This document shows, one piece after another, positions 1 to 7,791 of a stretch of DNA of 64,000 nt (within the stretch, counting starts at the first letter, position 1; each line of letters opens with the position of its first letter). Below the pieces are notes generated by a model. It was given only the letters and a program-made list of their open reading frames with translations, was not told the DNA's origin and ran no database searches. This stretch comes from Anaeromicropila populeti (GTDB lineage Bacteria; Bacillota; Clostridia; Lachnospirales; Lachnospiraceae). A program made the position numbers and the translations under genes. The stretch is taken from positions 24,769 to 88,768 of the forward strand of contig NZ_FOYZ01000016.1 in the NCBI RefSeq assembly GCF_900112775.1, written 5' to 3'.

Positions 1-97
1 GATATAGAAACTATATCGTAACTCCTTTCGGCAGCCAATATTGCTTTTTACATGTATATTCAATTTGGTGTAAAACAATGCCCAGGCAAAATGTATC

Positions 98-126
98 TTG
101 ACAAATATTAGAATAGAAGCTAAACT
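98..126 (+). promoter_or_regulatory. Promoter of the metG T-box transcript
   Basis: TTGACA at 98-103 is followed after 17 bases by TAAACT at 121-126, a good sigma-A type pair. It lies about 30 bases upstream of the T-box leader. The start of transcription is inferred, not shown. Confidence 0.6.
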
Positions 127-154
127 TAATTACAATACATGAAAAGACAAAGAA

Positions 155-434
155 AAGAAGAGTAAGCATTGGATATATCTACAGAGAACCCTGGTTGCTG
201 AGAAAGGGGATATGGCGGCTGCCTGCGTGAAAATGCTGAATATGGTCTTGGAGTTGCGCACTGAGAGCAGATGCTTTAGGCTGCGACGGGTTCACCCGTT
301 ATAGTGATAGACTGTCAGCCAGATGAGAATTTTGGCAGCCGAAGAGGTCTTTGCTGTGAGGCAGAGATAAATTAAAGTGGTATCACGGGTTATACTCGTC
401 TTTAAATAAATGATTATTTAAAGGCGTTTTTTTT
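155..434 (+). promoter_or_regulatory. T-box riboswitch controlling metG
   Basis: The leader has the order of a T-box RNA: a long Stem I region, a hairpin with a GGGTTCACCC core near 288-297, the T-box core AAGTGGTATCACGGG around 375-389, and a terminator. The TGGT at 378-381 can pair with the ACCA end of tRNA-Met, whose discriminator base is A. An ATG at 233-235 on the 3' side of Stem I is a candidate methionine specifier, though I have not fully folded the stem. Uncharged tRNA-Met should stabilise the antiterminator and switch on metG. The core differs somewhat from the common AGGGTGGTACCGCG consensus. Confidence 0.85.
397..434 (+). terminator. T-box terminator hairpin
   Basis: A 13-bp stem, 397-409 pairing with 414-426 with one G-U, closes a four-base loop. 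It is followed by eight T residues at 427-434. This is the intrinsic terminator that competes with the T-box antiterminator. Confidence 0.85.
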
Positions 435-474
435 ATGTGATAGGAAATTATCATTAATTATTGGAGGGATTACA

Positions 475-2448
475 ATGGAAAAAAAACCTTATTATTTAAC
501 AACAGCGATTGCATATACTTCTGGAAAACCCCATATTGGAAATACCTACGAGGTAGTTTTAGCAGACAGTATTGTTCGTTTTAAAAGATTGCAGGGATAT
601 GATGTTCATTTTCAGACGGGAACAGATGAGCATGGGCAAAAAATTGAGTTAAAGGCAGCAGAAGCAGGGATTACACCAAAGGAATATGTGGATACGATAG
701 CTGGACAAATAAAGAGCATCTGGGACTTGATGAATACATCATATGATAAGTTTATTCGCACAACAGATGGAGAGCATGAAAAGCAGGTTCAGAAAATTTT
801 TAAAAAGCTATACGAGCAAGGTGACATTTACAAGGGGCATTATGAAGGAATGTATTGTACACCATGTGAGTCGTTTTTTACTGCTTCTCAGCTGGTAGAT
901 GGAAAGTGTCCTGACTGTGGAAGAGAATGTCAGCCAGCAAAAGAAGAAGCTTATTTCTTAAAGCTTAGTAAGTATACACAACGATTAATTGATCATATAA
1001 ACGCTCATCCAGAATTTATTCAGCCAGAATCCAGAAAGAACGAAATGATGAATAACTTTTTACTTCCTGGATTGCAGGATTTGTGTGTTTCCAGAACATC
1101 ATTTAAGTGGGGAATTCCAGTAGACTTTGATGATAAACATGTTGTATATGTGTGGCTGGATGCGCTAAGTAACTATATAACAGGATTGGGATTTGATTTA
1201 GACGGAAAAAGTGATGAATTATATGAAAAATTCTGGCCAGCTGACCTTCATTTGATAGGAAAAGATATTTTAAGATTTCATACCATTTACTGGCCAATCA
1301 TGTTAATGGCATTGGATTTACCACTTCCTAAGCAGATTTTTGGGCACCCATGGTTAATTCAAAATGATGGGAAAATGAGCAAATCCAAAGGAAATGTATT
1401 ATATGCCGATGAATTAGTAGACTTTTTCGGAGTAGATGCTGTACGTTATTTTGTACTGCATGAAATGCCATTTGATAATGATGGAGTGATTTCCTGGGAA
1501 CTGCTAGTGGAAAGATTAAACTCCGATTTGGCAAATACACTGGGAAATCTGGTGAACCGCACAATTTCTATGAGTAATAAATATTTTGGCGGAATTGTGA
1601 CAAATGCTGGAGTGAAAGAAGCCGTTGATGAAGAATTAATTCAGTTAACATTGGAGACACCAAAAAAGGTAGTTGAAAAAATGAATAAGCTTCGCGTGGC
1701 AGATGCCATTTCCGAAATATTTACATTGTTTAAGCGCTGTAATAAATATATTGATGAAACAATGCCATGGGCATTGGCAAAGGATGAAGACAAAAAAACA
1801 AGATTGGAAACCGTATTATATCACCTTGTAGAAAGCATTGCAGTGGGAGCCAGTTTATTAGAACCATTTATGACAGAAACAGCTGAGAAAATTTTGCTTC
1901 AGCTAAATGCAAAGAAACGCAGCCTGGACGAAATGGATTCATATGGACTTTATGTTTCTGGAACAAAAGTGGTTGAAAAACCAGAAATTTTATTTGCACG
2001 TTTAGATTTAAATGAAGTTCTTGCTAAGGTGGAAGAGAAGAAAAATGCAGAGGAAGCACGTGCACATAAAGACGAAGAAGCTTCGGGTGAAAGTGAAGCA
2101 GTTATAGAAATTGAGCCAAAAGAAGAAATTTCTTATGATGATTTTATGAAAATGCAGTTTCAGGTGGGAGAAATTATTGCTTGTGAGGAAGTAAAGAAAT
2201 CCAAAAAGCTATTATGTTCTCAAGTGAAGATTGGTAACCAAGTGAAACAGATTGTATCGGGAATTAAGCAGCACTATTCGGCCGAGGAAATGGTAGGAAA
2301 GAAAGTGATGGTATTGGTAAACCTGAAACCAGCAAAGCTTGCAGGTGTAGTATCAGAGGGAATGCTATTATGCGCTGAGGACGAAAACGGAAGCCTTGCA
2401 TTAATGGTACCTGAAAAGCCAATGCCAGCAGGGGCGGAAATTTGTTAA
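475..2448 (+). CDS. metG: Methionyl-tRNA synthetase
   Basis: Class I aminoacyl-tRNA synthetase that charges tRNA-Met in the cytoplasm. The HIGH signature appears as HIGN at residues 20-23 and the KMSKS loop at 300-304. A zinc-knuckle quartet C128, C131, C145, C148 is present. The C-terminal ~110 residues, after an acidic linker, form the EMAP/Trbp-like tRNA-binding domain usual in the ~650-aa Firmicute form. The start at 475 has GGAGGG just upstream. The gene sits directly behind a T-box, which fixes its amino acid identity independently. Confidence 0.97.
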   Translation: MEKKPYYLTTAIAYTSGKPHIGNTYEVVLADSIVRFKRLQGYDVHFQTGTDEHGQKIELKAAEAGITPKEYVDTIAGQIKSIWDLMNTSYDKFIRTTDGEHEKQVQKIFKKLYEQGDIYKGHYEGMYCTPCESFFTASQLVDGKCPDCGRECQPAKEEAYFLKLSKYTQRLIDHINAHPEFIQPESRKNEMMNNFLLPGLQDLCVSRTSFKWGIPVDFDDKHVVYVWLDALSNYITGLGFDLDGKSDELYEKFWPADLHLIGKDILRFHTIYWPIMLMALDLPLPKQIFGHPWLIQNDGKMSKSKGNVLYADELVDFFGVDAVRYFVLHEMPFDNDGVISWELLVERLNSDLANTLGNLVNRTISMSNKYFGGIVTNAGVKEAVDEELIQLTLETPKKVVEKMNKLRVADAISEIFTLFKRCNKYIDETMPWALAKDEDKKTRLETVLYHLVESIAVGASLLEPFMTETAEKILLQLNAKKRSLDEMDSYGLYVSGTKVVEKPEILFARLDLNEVLAKVEEKKNAEEARAHKDEEASGESEAVIEIEPKEEISYDDFMKMQFQVGEIIACEEVKKSKKLLCSQVKIGNQVKQIVSGIKQHYSAEEMVGKKVMVLVNLKPAKLAGVVSEGMLLCAEDENGSLALMVPEKPMPAGAEIC

Positions 2449-2470
2449 TGTAAATGGATAATTGACTTGC

Positions 2471-2513
2471 TGTCTTTGTAATACTACGAGTAGGCACTAG
2501 TATTGCAAAGACA
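2471..2513 (+). repeat. Perfect 16-bp hairpin between metG and glf
   Basis: Bases 2471-2486 pair with 2498-2513 over 16 bp with a single G-U and an 11-base loop. No T-run follows, and the next gene's Shine-Dalgarno starts only 7 bases later. It is therefore more likely an mRNA processing or stability element, or a weak terminator, than a strong intrinsic terminator. Confidence 0.6.
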
Positions 2514-2533
2514 TGCATGAAGGAGACACGAAA

Positions 2534-3634
2534 TTGAATTATGATTATTTAATTGTTGGTGCAGGATTATATGGAGCAGTATTTGCCCATGAAGCAAGAA
2601 AAAAAGGAAAATCCTGCTTAGTCATTGACAAGAGAGAACATCTGGGCGGTAATATTTATTGCGAAGAAATCAAAGGAATTCAAGTGCATAAGTATGGAGC
2701 ACATATTTTGCACACTTCAAATAAAAAAGTATGGGATTATATGAATCAGTTTTGTGAGTTTAATCAATATATAAACTCACCTGTTGCCATGTATAAAGAT
2801 GAATTATATAACTTGCCATTTAACATGAACACTTTTAGTAAATTATGGGGAATTCGGACTCCAGCAGAAGCAAAAAAAATAATTCAGTCACAAATTGCAA
2901 GCTTGAATATAATCGAACCAAAAAATCTGGAGGAGCAGGCACTTTCTTTGGTTGGCACAGATGTATATGAAAAACTGATTAAGGGATACACAGAAAAGCA
3001 ATGGGGGCGGTCGTGCAGGGATCTTCCAGCATTTATTATAAAAAGACTCCCACTCCGTTTTACGTATGATAATAATTATTTTAATGATCGTTATCAAGGA
3101 ATTCCAATTGGTGGATATACAAAAGTTATCGAAAAGATGTTAGAAGGTGTGGATGTACAATTAAACACAGATTATCTGGAGAACCGCCAGGAGTTAAATA
3201 AGCTTTCAAAAAATATTATTTACACAGGAATGATAGATGCGTATTTTGACTATAAGCTTGGGGTACTAGAATATCGTTCTGTGCGGTTTGAAACGGAAGA
3301 ATTGGATACCGATAATTTTCAGGGAAATGCGGTTATTAATTATACAGAAAAAGAAGTACCGTTTACCAGAATTATAGAGCATAAGCATTTTGAGTTTGGA
3401 AACCAGCCTGTAACGGTTATTTCAAAAGAATATCCTAGTGAGTGGAGCAAAGGAGAGGAACCTTATTATCCAATTAATAACGACAAAAATAATGCACTTT
3501 ATGAGGAGTACAGAAAATTGGCTCAGATGGAATCTAGAATTATTTTTGGAGGACGATTAGGCGAGTATAAGTATTACGATATGGATAAAGTAATTGAGGC
3601 TGCATTGTTAAAAGCAGAAGAAATTTTAGTCTAA
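2534..3634 (+). CDS. glf: UDP-galactopyranose mutase
   Basis: Flavoprotein that interconverts UDP-galactopyranose and UDP-galactofuranose for cell-surface glycans. The N-terminus has a Rossmann FAD motif (LIVGAGLYGAVFA), followed by the family's LGGNIY and GAHILHTS stretches; RIIFGGRLGEYKYYDMD near the end is the conserved C-terminal FAD region. About 366 residues is the normal length. I choose the TTG at 2534 because AAGGAG at 2520-2525 is 8 bases upstream; the ATG at 2513 lies before that site and inside the upstream hairpin. No other sugar-nucleotide or glycosyltransferase gene is nearby, so its polymer cannot be named. Confidence 0.93.
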   Translation: MNYDYLIVGAGLYGAVFAHEARKKGKSCLVIDKREHLGGNIYCEEIKGIQVHKYGAHILHTSNKKVWDYMNQFCEFNQYINSPVAMYKDELYNLPFNMNTFSKLWGIRTPAEAKKIIQSQIASLNIIEPKNLEEQALSLVGTDVYEKLIKGYTEKQWGRSCRDLPAFIIKRLPLRFTYDNNYFNDRYQGIPIGGYTKVIEKMLEGVDVQLNTDYLENRQELNKLSKNIIYTGMIDAYFDYKLGVLEYRSVRFETEELDTDNFQGNAVINYTEKEVPFTRIIEHKHFEFGNQPVTVISKEYPSEWSKGEEPYYPINNDKNNALYEEYRKLAQMESRIIFGGRLGEYKYYDMDKVIEAALLKAEEILV

Positions 3635-3667
3635 AGAAATTTCAGTAATTGGAAGTGGGAGGTGCAT

Positions 3668-4438
3668 ATGATAGTAGACAGTCATGCACATTATGAAGAT
3701 GAGCGGTTTAATGAGGACAGGGAAGAGCTATTAAAAAGTTTATATGAAAACGGGATCGAGTTAGTTGTAAATGTAGCATCTAGTATGGAAACTATCAAAA
3801 AAACAGTAGAACTGACAGAAAAATTTGATTTTGTATATGGAGCTGTGGGAGCACATCCAGAGGAATGTGCCAATTTATCAGAGCAAGACATAGAGATAAT
3901 TAAGGAAAATTCAAAAAAAGAAAAAATTATGGCAATTGGAGAAATCGGGTTAGATTATTACTGGGATGAACCAGAACGGATAATTCAGAAAAAATGGTTT
4001 GAAAGGCAGCTGGACCTGGCAAGGGAGGTTAACCTGCCTGTAATTATTCACAGCAGAGATGCAGCGCAGGACACACTTTCTATTATGAAAGAAAAAAAAG
4101 CAGATCAAATCGGTGGTGTAGTTCACTGCTTTTCCTATGGCGTTGAGATGGCAAGGGAATATTTGAATATGGGATTTTATCTTGGGATTGGTGGAGTGAT
4201 AACATTCTCGAATGGTAAGAAGCTAAAAGAAGTAGTTCAGTATGCTCCTTTAGAATCTCTGGTGCTGGAAACAGATTGTCCTTATTTATCACCAGTTCCT
4301 AACAGGGGGAAGAGAAATTCTTCATTAAATTTGATTTATGTGGCAGAAGAAATTGCAAAAATAAAAAATATAGACTGTGATACGGTTATTAATGTAACTA
4401 CCAGAAATTCAAAACAAATGTATGGTTTGAAACTATAA
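3668..4438 (+). CDS. tatD: TatD-family metal-dependent deoxyribonuclease
   Basis: Amidohydrolase-fold hydrolase of the TatD/YabD family, about 257 aa as usual. It shows the N-terminal VDSHAHYED metal-binding HxH, EIGLDYYW with the bridging Glu, VIHSRDA with a metal His, HCFSYG, and LETDCPYLSP with the catalytic Asp. The ATG at 3668 is preferred over the GTG at 3662 because GGGAGG overlaps 3662 and sits correctly for 3668. The position between metG and ksgA matches the common Firmicute metG-tatD-(rnmV)-ksgA order; rnmV is absent here. Confidence 0.93.
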   Translation: MIVDSHAHYEDERFNEDREELLKSLYENGIELVVNVASSMETIKKTVELTEKFDFVYGAVGAHPEECANLSEQDIEIIKENSKKEKIMAIGEIGLDYYWDEPERIIQKKWFERQLDLAREVNLPVIIHSRDAAQDTLSIMKEKKADQIGGVVHCFSYGVEMAREYLNMGFYLGIGGVITFSNGKKLKEVVQYAPLESLVLETDCPYLSPVPNRGKRNSSLNLIYVAEEIAKIKNIDCDTVINVTTRNSKQMYGLKL

Positions 4439-4480
4439 GTATTTGATTTTGGAGAATAAACGAGGATAGAGAGGTATTTT

Positions 4481-5338
4481 ATGGCAACATTAGGAAACCC
4501 CCAAAATACAATAGCAATTTTAAATAAATATAATTTTACGTTCCAAAAAAAGTTTGGTCAGAACTTTTTGATTGATACCCACGTATTAAATAAAATTATA
4601 GCATCTGCTCACATTTCAAAAGAGGATTTTGTTTTAGAAATAGGACCAGGAATTGGAACTATGACGCAATACTTATGCGAAGCAGCAAGAGAAGTGACAG
4701 CAGTGGAGATTGATAAAAATCTGATTCCGATTTTGGAGCAGGACACTTTGTCAGAGTATGATAATGTGACGGTTATTAATCAGGATATTTTAAAGCTTGA
4801 CTTAAATCAGCTGGTAATGGAACGAAATGACGGGAAACCAATTAAAGTGGTAGCGAATCTTCCCTATTATATTACAACTCCTATTATAATGGCATTGTTT
4901 GAAAAGGGTATTCCTATTGAAAATATTACGGTTATGGTGCAAAAGGAAGTAGCCCAGAGAATGCAGGCGGGACCTGGCTCAAAGGAATATGGAGCATTAT
5001 CGTTGGCAGTACAGTATTATGCTGAACCATACATTGTGGCGAATGTACCGGCCAATTGTTTTATGCCACGTCCAACAGTAGGTTCGGCAGTGATACAGCT
5101 AAAAAGACATACAACTCCTTGTGTTATAGTAAAGGATGAAAAACTAATGTTTCAGCTCATCAGGGCTTCCTTTAATCAAAGAAGAAAAACATTGCTGAAT
5201 GGGTTGAATAACTCAGCAGAATTGTCATTTTCAAAAGAGGAAATCTTAGCAGCATTTGAGAAAGCTGGAATTTCTCCTACAACAAGAGGAGAGGCTCTTA
5301 CCTTAGAGGAATTTGCAAAGCTGGCAAATTCATTTTAA
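4481..5338 (+). CDS. rsmA: 16S rRNA (A1518/A1519-N6)-dimethyltransferase
   Basis: KsgA/RsmA dimethylates two adjacent adenosines in the 3' hairpin of 16S rRNA during small-subunit maturation. The SAM-binding LEIGPGIGTMT motif lies near residue 48, the conserved acidic VEIDKN follows, and the catalytic NLPYYITTP lies near residue 126. The FNQRRKTLLNGL stretch typical of the C-terminal domain is present. Length, 285 aa, is normal. It ends the housekeeping block and is followed by a hairpin before the biosynthetic cluster. Confidence 0.96.
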   Translation: MATLGNPQNTIAILNKYNFTFQKKFGQNFLIDTHVLNKIIASAHISKEDFVLEIGPGIGTMTQYLCEAAREVTAVEIDKNLIPILEQDTLSEYDNVTVINQDILKLDLNQLVMERNDGKPIKVVANLPYYITTPIIMALFEKGIPIENITVMVQKEVAQRMQAGPGSKEYGALSLAVQYYAEPYIVANVPANCFMPRPTVGSAVIQLKRHTTPCVIVKDEKLMFQLIRASFNQRRKTLLNGLNNSAELSFSKEEILAAFEKAGISPTTRGEALTLEEFAKLANSF

Positions 5339-5455
5339 AGGATAAAATTGAAAGTACTGTTGCACTGGGAAAAGTCTACGTTTCGACAGTATCTTCATAC
5401 TGAATTTATTAAAAAATTTTTTATAAAAAGGAATATGAATAGAATTTATAATAAC

Positions 5456-5498
5456 AGTCCAACAATCTGTAGATGTAGAGTTTGTTGGACTTGTTTTG
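5456..5498 (+). terminator. Candidate terminator after rsmA
   Basis: AGTCCAACAA at 5456-5465 pairs perfectly with TTGTTGGACT at 5482-5491 around a 16-base loop. It is followed by TGTTTTG. The T-run is short but the position, about 120 bases after rsmA and before the cluster promoter, fits an intrinsic terminator. Confidence 0.6.
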
Positions 5499-5597
5499 TG
5501 TACAGAAAAAAGTGATATATTAAGAAAATATAAAAAGTATAATAAAAGCATAATATAAAATAAACAAATTATTAACAAAGTATAAATGTATTACATA

Positions 5598-5626
5598 TTG
5601 ACATTTAGTAGTGTTTCCATTAACAT
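5598..5626 (+). promoter_or_regulatory. Candidate main promoter of the NRPS-PKS cluster
   Basis: TTGACA at 5598-5603, then 17 bases, then TAACAT at 5621-5626. It lies in the 418-base, very AT-rich gap between rsmA and the first ACP gene, which otherwise holds only the terminator hairpin and a leader ORF. No other comparable promoter is obvious until 35803, so it may drive the whole ~30 kb operon. The leader RNA would be about 120 bases. Confidence 0.55.
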
Positions 5627-5727
5627 ATAACTAACTGAATATAATTCATGTTTTTGGCGAAAATTGTCTGATAAAATATGAAACAGATAAAATTTACCGG
5701 AAAGTAAGGAAAAAGGAAGGAGAATGT

Positions 5728-5787
5728 ATGATTAGTAGTGATCATACAACGTACATATGGAAATATTTGAAAAAATTAAAAAAATAA
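5728..5787 (+). CDS. Possible 19-codon leader ORF overlapping the first ACP
   Basis: The only good Shine-Dalgarno ahead of the cluster (AAGGAG around 5717-5722) is spaced 5 bases from ATG 5728, not from the ACP start at 5757, which has none. The resulting 19-codon frame ends with a lysine-rich tail and stops at 5785-5787, inside the ACP gene in another frame. It could serve translational coupling of the ACP, or it could be chance. No homology is recognised. Confidence 0.3.
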   Translation: MISSDHTTYIWKYLKKLKK

Positions 5788-5984
5788 TTAATGAAAACTT
5801 TACAATTGAGGGAAAATTAACAGAAGAAACCAATATTACAGAAGGTTTGGGGTTGGATTCTTTTGACTTTGTAACATTAGTAACAACTTTAGAAGAGGAG
5901 TTCAATATCGAAATTGCAGAAGAAGAAATGTATCAAATTAAGACATTAGAAGATGCGGTTCAAATAATACAAAAAAAATTATAA
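5757..5984 (+). CDS. Free-standing acyl carrier protein
   Basis: A 75-aa ACP with the phosphopantetheine attachment motif GLGLDSFDFV, Ser35. It opens the cluster and lies 35 bases upstream of a FabF-like ketosynthase, so the two probably form a discrete type II pair that builds or modifies an acyl chain. The start at 5757 gives the usual ACP N-terminus but lacks its own Shine-Dalgarno; the upstream in-frame stop at 5739 rules out a longer form. Which KS or AT it works with is not shown by the sequence. Confidence 0.9.
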   Translation: MEIFEKIKKIINENFTIEGKLTEETNITEGLGLDSFDFVTLVTTLEEEFNIEIAEEEMYQIKTLEDAVQIIQKKL

Positions 5985-6018
5985 TGGAGTTTTTAGGTGG
6001 AGTGCAAAGGAGAAGAAA

Positions 6019-7254
6019 ATGAAAAGAGTAGTAGTTACAGGGTTAGGAACTATAACTTCACTGGGATATAATGTAGAAGAAGTATGGTCAAATACACGTA
6101 ATTCTTATTGTTCTATTGAACCAATTACTTTATTTGATACTGAGGATTCAAGTGTTAAGGTTGCAGCAGAAGTCAAAAACTACAATTCCAAAGATTTTTT
6201 TACATCATTTAACAGCAAGAAATATAACCGGTTTACACAATTTGCATTAATTGCGTCAGCAGAAGCATACAAAGATGCTGGCATTACAGATAATAGCGTA
6301 AATTCTAATAGAGTAGCGGTTGTATATGGTTCTGGAATTGGTGGTGATACGATTGGAAAAGAATATGAAACCTGTATGACAAAGGGATCAAAATATGTAT
6401 CACCCTTATTATTGCCTGGAAATTTAGTGAATATGGCTGCTGCTAATATTGCTATGGAGTACAAGGCAAATGGAACATGTATGAGTCTTGTTGCCGCATG
6501 TGCTACAGGAACGGATTGTATTGGAACAGCATTTCGACATATTCAATTTGGTATGGCTGATATTGTAATAGCAGGAGCTACAGAGGCTTGTATTAATCCT
6601 TTAGTTGTAGCAGGCTTTGCATCATTAAAAGCGGTTTCGCGGACAGAAGATAAAACAAGAGCATCCATTCCATTTGATAAAGAGAGAAGTGGATTTGTAA
6701 TGGGAGAAGGAGCAGCTACTTTAATCTTAGAAGAGTATGAACATGCATTGAAACGAAATGCAAAAATTTACGCAGAAATTGCAGGGTTTGGTACAACCTG
6801 TGATGCATATAAAATAGTTTCTCCCAATCCGGATATGACTCAGGCTAAAAGAGCAATGGAAGATGCAGTAAAGGATGCAGGAATTACCGTTGGAGATATT
6901 TCATACATTAACGCACATGGTACCAGTACAGGGCTTAATGATAAATATGAATCTATTATGATTGAAGATATGTACTATAAAAATGGAAATACAGTACCAG
7001 TTAGTTCAACAAAGTCTATGATGGGGCATGCATTAGGGGCAGCGGGTGCAATTGAGGCAGTGTTAAGTATAAAGGCACTAGAGGATAGTTTTATTCCGGA
7101 AACGGTGGGGTATAAAACTTATGACGAAGACTGTAGGTTAGATTTTGTAACAGGTCATGGCAGAACAAAAGAGCTTCATTATGTGCAATCCAATTCCTTT
7201 GGATTTGGAGGACACAATTCTGTTTTAGTATTCAGAAATAGCAAATTACTGTAA
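6019..7254 (+). CDS. FabF-like beta-ketoacyl-ACP synthase II
   Basis: A 411-aa discrete ketosynthase. It has the full Cys-His-His set: C161 in VAACATGTD, H300 in NAHGTSTG and H337 in MMGHALGAAG, close to E. coli FabF numbering, and the C-terminal NSFGFGGHNSVLVF. It condenses acyl groups with malonyl-ACP. Placement directly after an ACP and at the head of an NRPS-PKS operon suggests a cluster-specific condensation, for example supplying the fatty acid, rather than bulk lipid synthesis. It could instead be a duplicated housekeeping enzyme. Its stop abuts the next gene. Confidence 0.92.
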   Translation: MKRVVVTGLGTITSLGYNVEEVWSNTRNSYCSIEPITLFDTEDSSVKVAAEVKNYNSKDFFTSFNSKKYNRFTQFALIASAEAYKDAGITDNSVNSNRVAVVYGSGIGGDTIGKEYETCMTKGSKYVSPLLLPGNLVNMAAANIAMEYKANGTCMSLVAACATGTDCIGTAFRHIQFGMADIVIAGATEACINPLVVAGFASLKAVSRTEDKTRASIPFDKERSGFVMGEGAATLILEEYEHALKRNAKIYAEIAGFGTTCDAYKIVSPNPDMTQAKRAMEDAVKDAGITVGDISYINAHGTSTGLNDKYESIMIEDMYYKNGNTVPVSSTKSMMGHALGAAGAIEAVLSIKALEDSFIPETVGYKTYDEDCRLDFVTGHGRTKELHYVQSNSFGFGGHNSVLVFRNSKLL

Positions 7255-7269
7255 ATGGAGGAAAATGAA

Positions 7270-7746
7270 ATGTGGTTTTTAGTATTATGGGCATTGGGGT
7301 TAATTTCTGGTGCCATTGATTTATTTATTCACGGAGGTTTCCAAAATACAAGTCAAGTATGCAGTACCTTACTATTACATCAATTTGTTGTAACATTTGG
7401 GTTAGTTGCTCTCATTGGAGTAGTTGAAAATATCATTTTGGCAGAAAAGTCATCTAAAAGTCTGGGCTGGCCAGGTGGACCATACCAGTATAAGTATGGA
7501 TTTTCACAGTTAGGGCTTGGAATTATGGGTGTTTTATCAATTTGGCTTCGCGGTTCCTTTTGGGCTGGCACAATAGTAACTATGTACATATATGGAATTA
7601 GTGGATTGTTCTGCCACACCCAGTTAATGGTGCAGAATAAAAAAATAGACGCACCAAATGTTGCAAATTTAATTATGGACGTTGCATATCAGGCATTTAT
7701 AACTATGTTATCTATATATGCAGGAGGAATATGGATTTGTTCATAA
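7270..7746 (+). CDS. Small integral membrane protein, unknown function
   Basis: About 158 residues with four to five hydrophobic segments: an N-terminal helix starting MWFLVLWALG, one around VTFGLVALIGVVENI, one around LGLGIMGVLSIWL, and one or two near the C-terminus. A short loop is rich in Gly, Pro and Tyr (GWPGGPYQYKYGF). I do not recognise a characterised family. ATG 7270 is preferred to 7255 because GGAGG at 7257-7261 is 8 bases upstream of it. Location between the KS and the giant synthetase suggests a membrane-associated accessory role, but no function should be assigned. Confidence 0.75.
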   Translation: MWFLVLWALGLISGAIDLFIHGGFQNTSQVCSTLLLHQFVVTFGLVALIGVVENIILAEKSSKSLGWPGGPYQYKYGFSQLGLGIMGVLSIWLRGSFWAGTIVTMYIYGISGLFCHTQLMVQNKKIDAPNVANLIMDVAYQAFITMLSIYAGGIWICS

Positions 7747-7791
7747 TGGAAAATGAAAATACATAAGGAAAAGAATTGAGGTACTGTTATC

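Noticed and set aside
2513..2533. Glf start at ATG 2513
   Set aside because: It lies at the end of the hairpin and before the AAGGAG that serves TTG 2534.
5500..5590. AT-rich stretch as a possible replication origin or attachment site
   Set aside because: No DnaA boxes, iterons, integrase gene or tRNA gene are nearby; plain AT-rich upstream DNA explains it.
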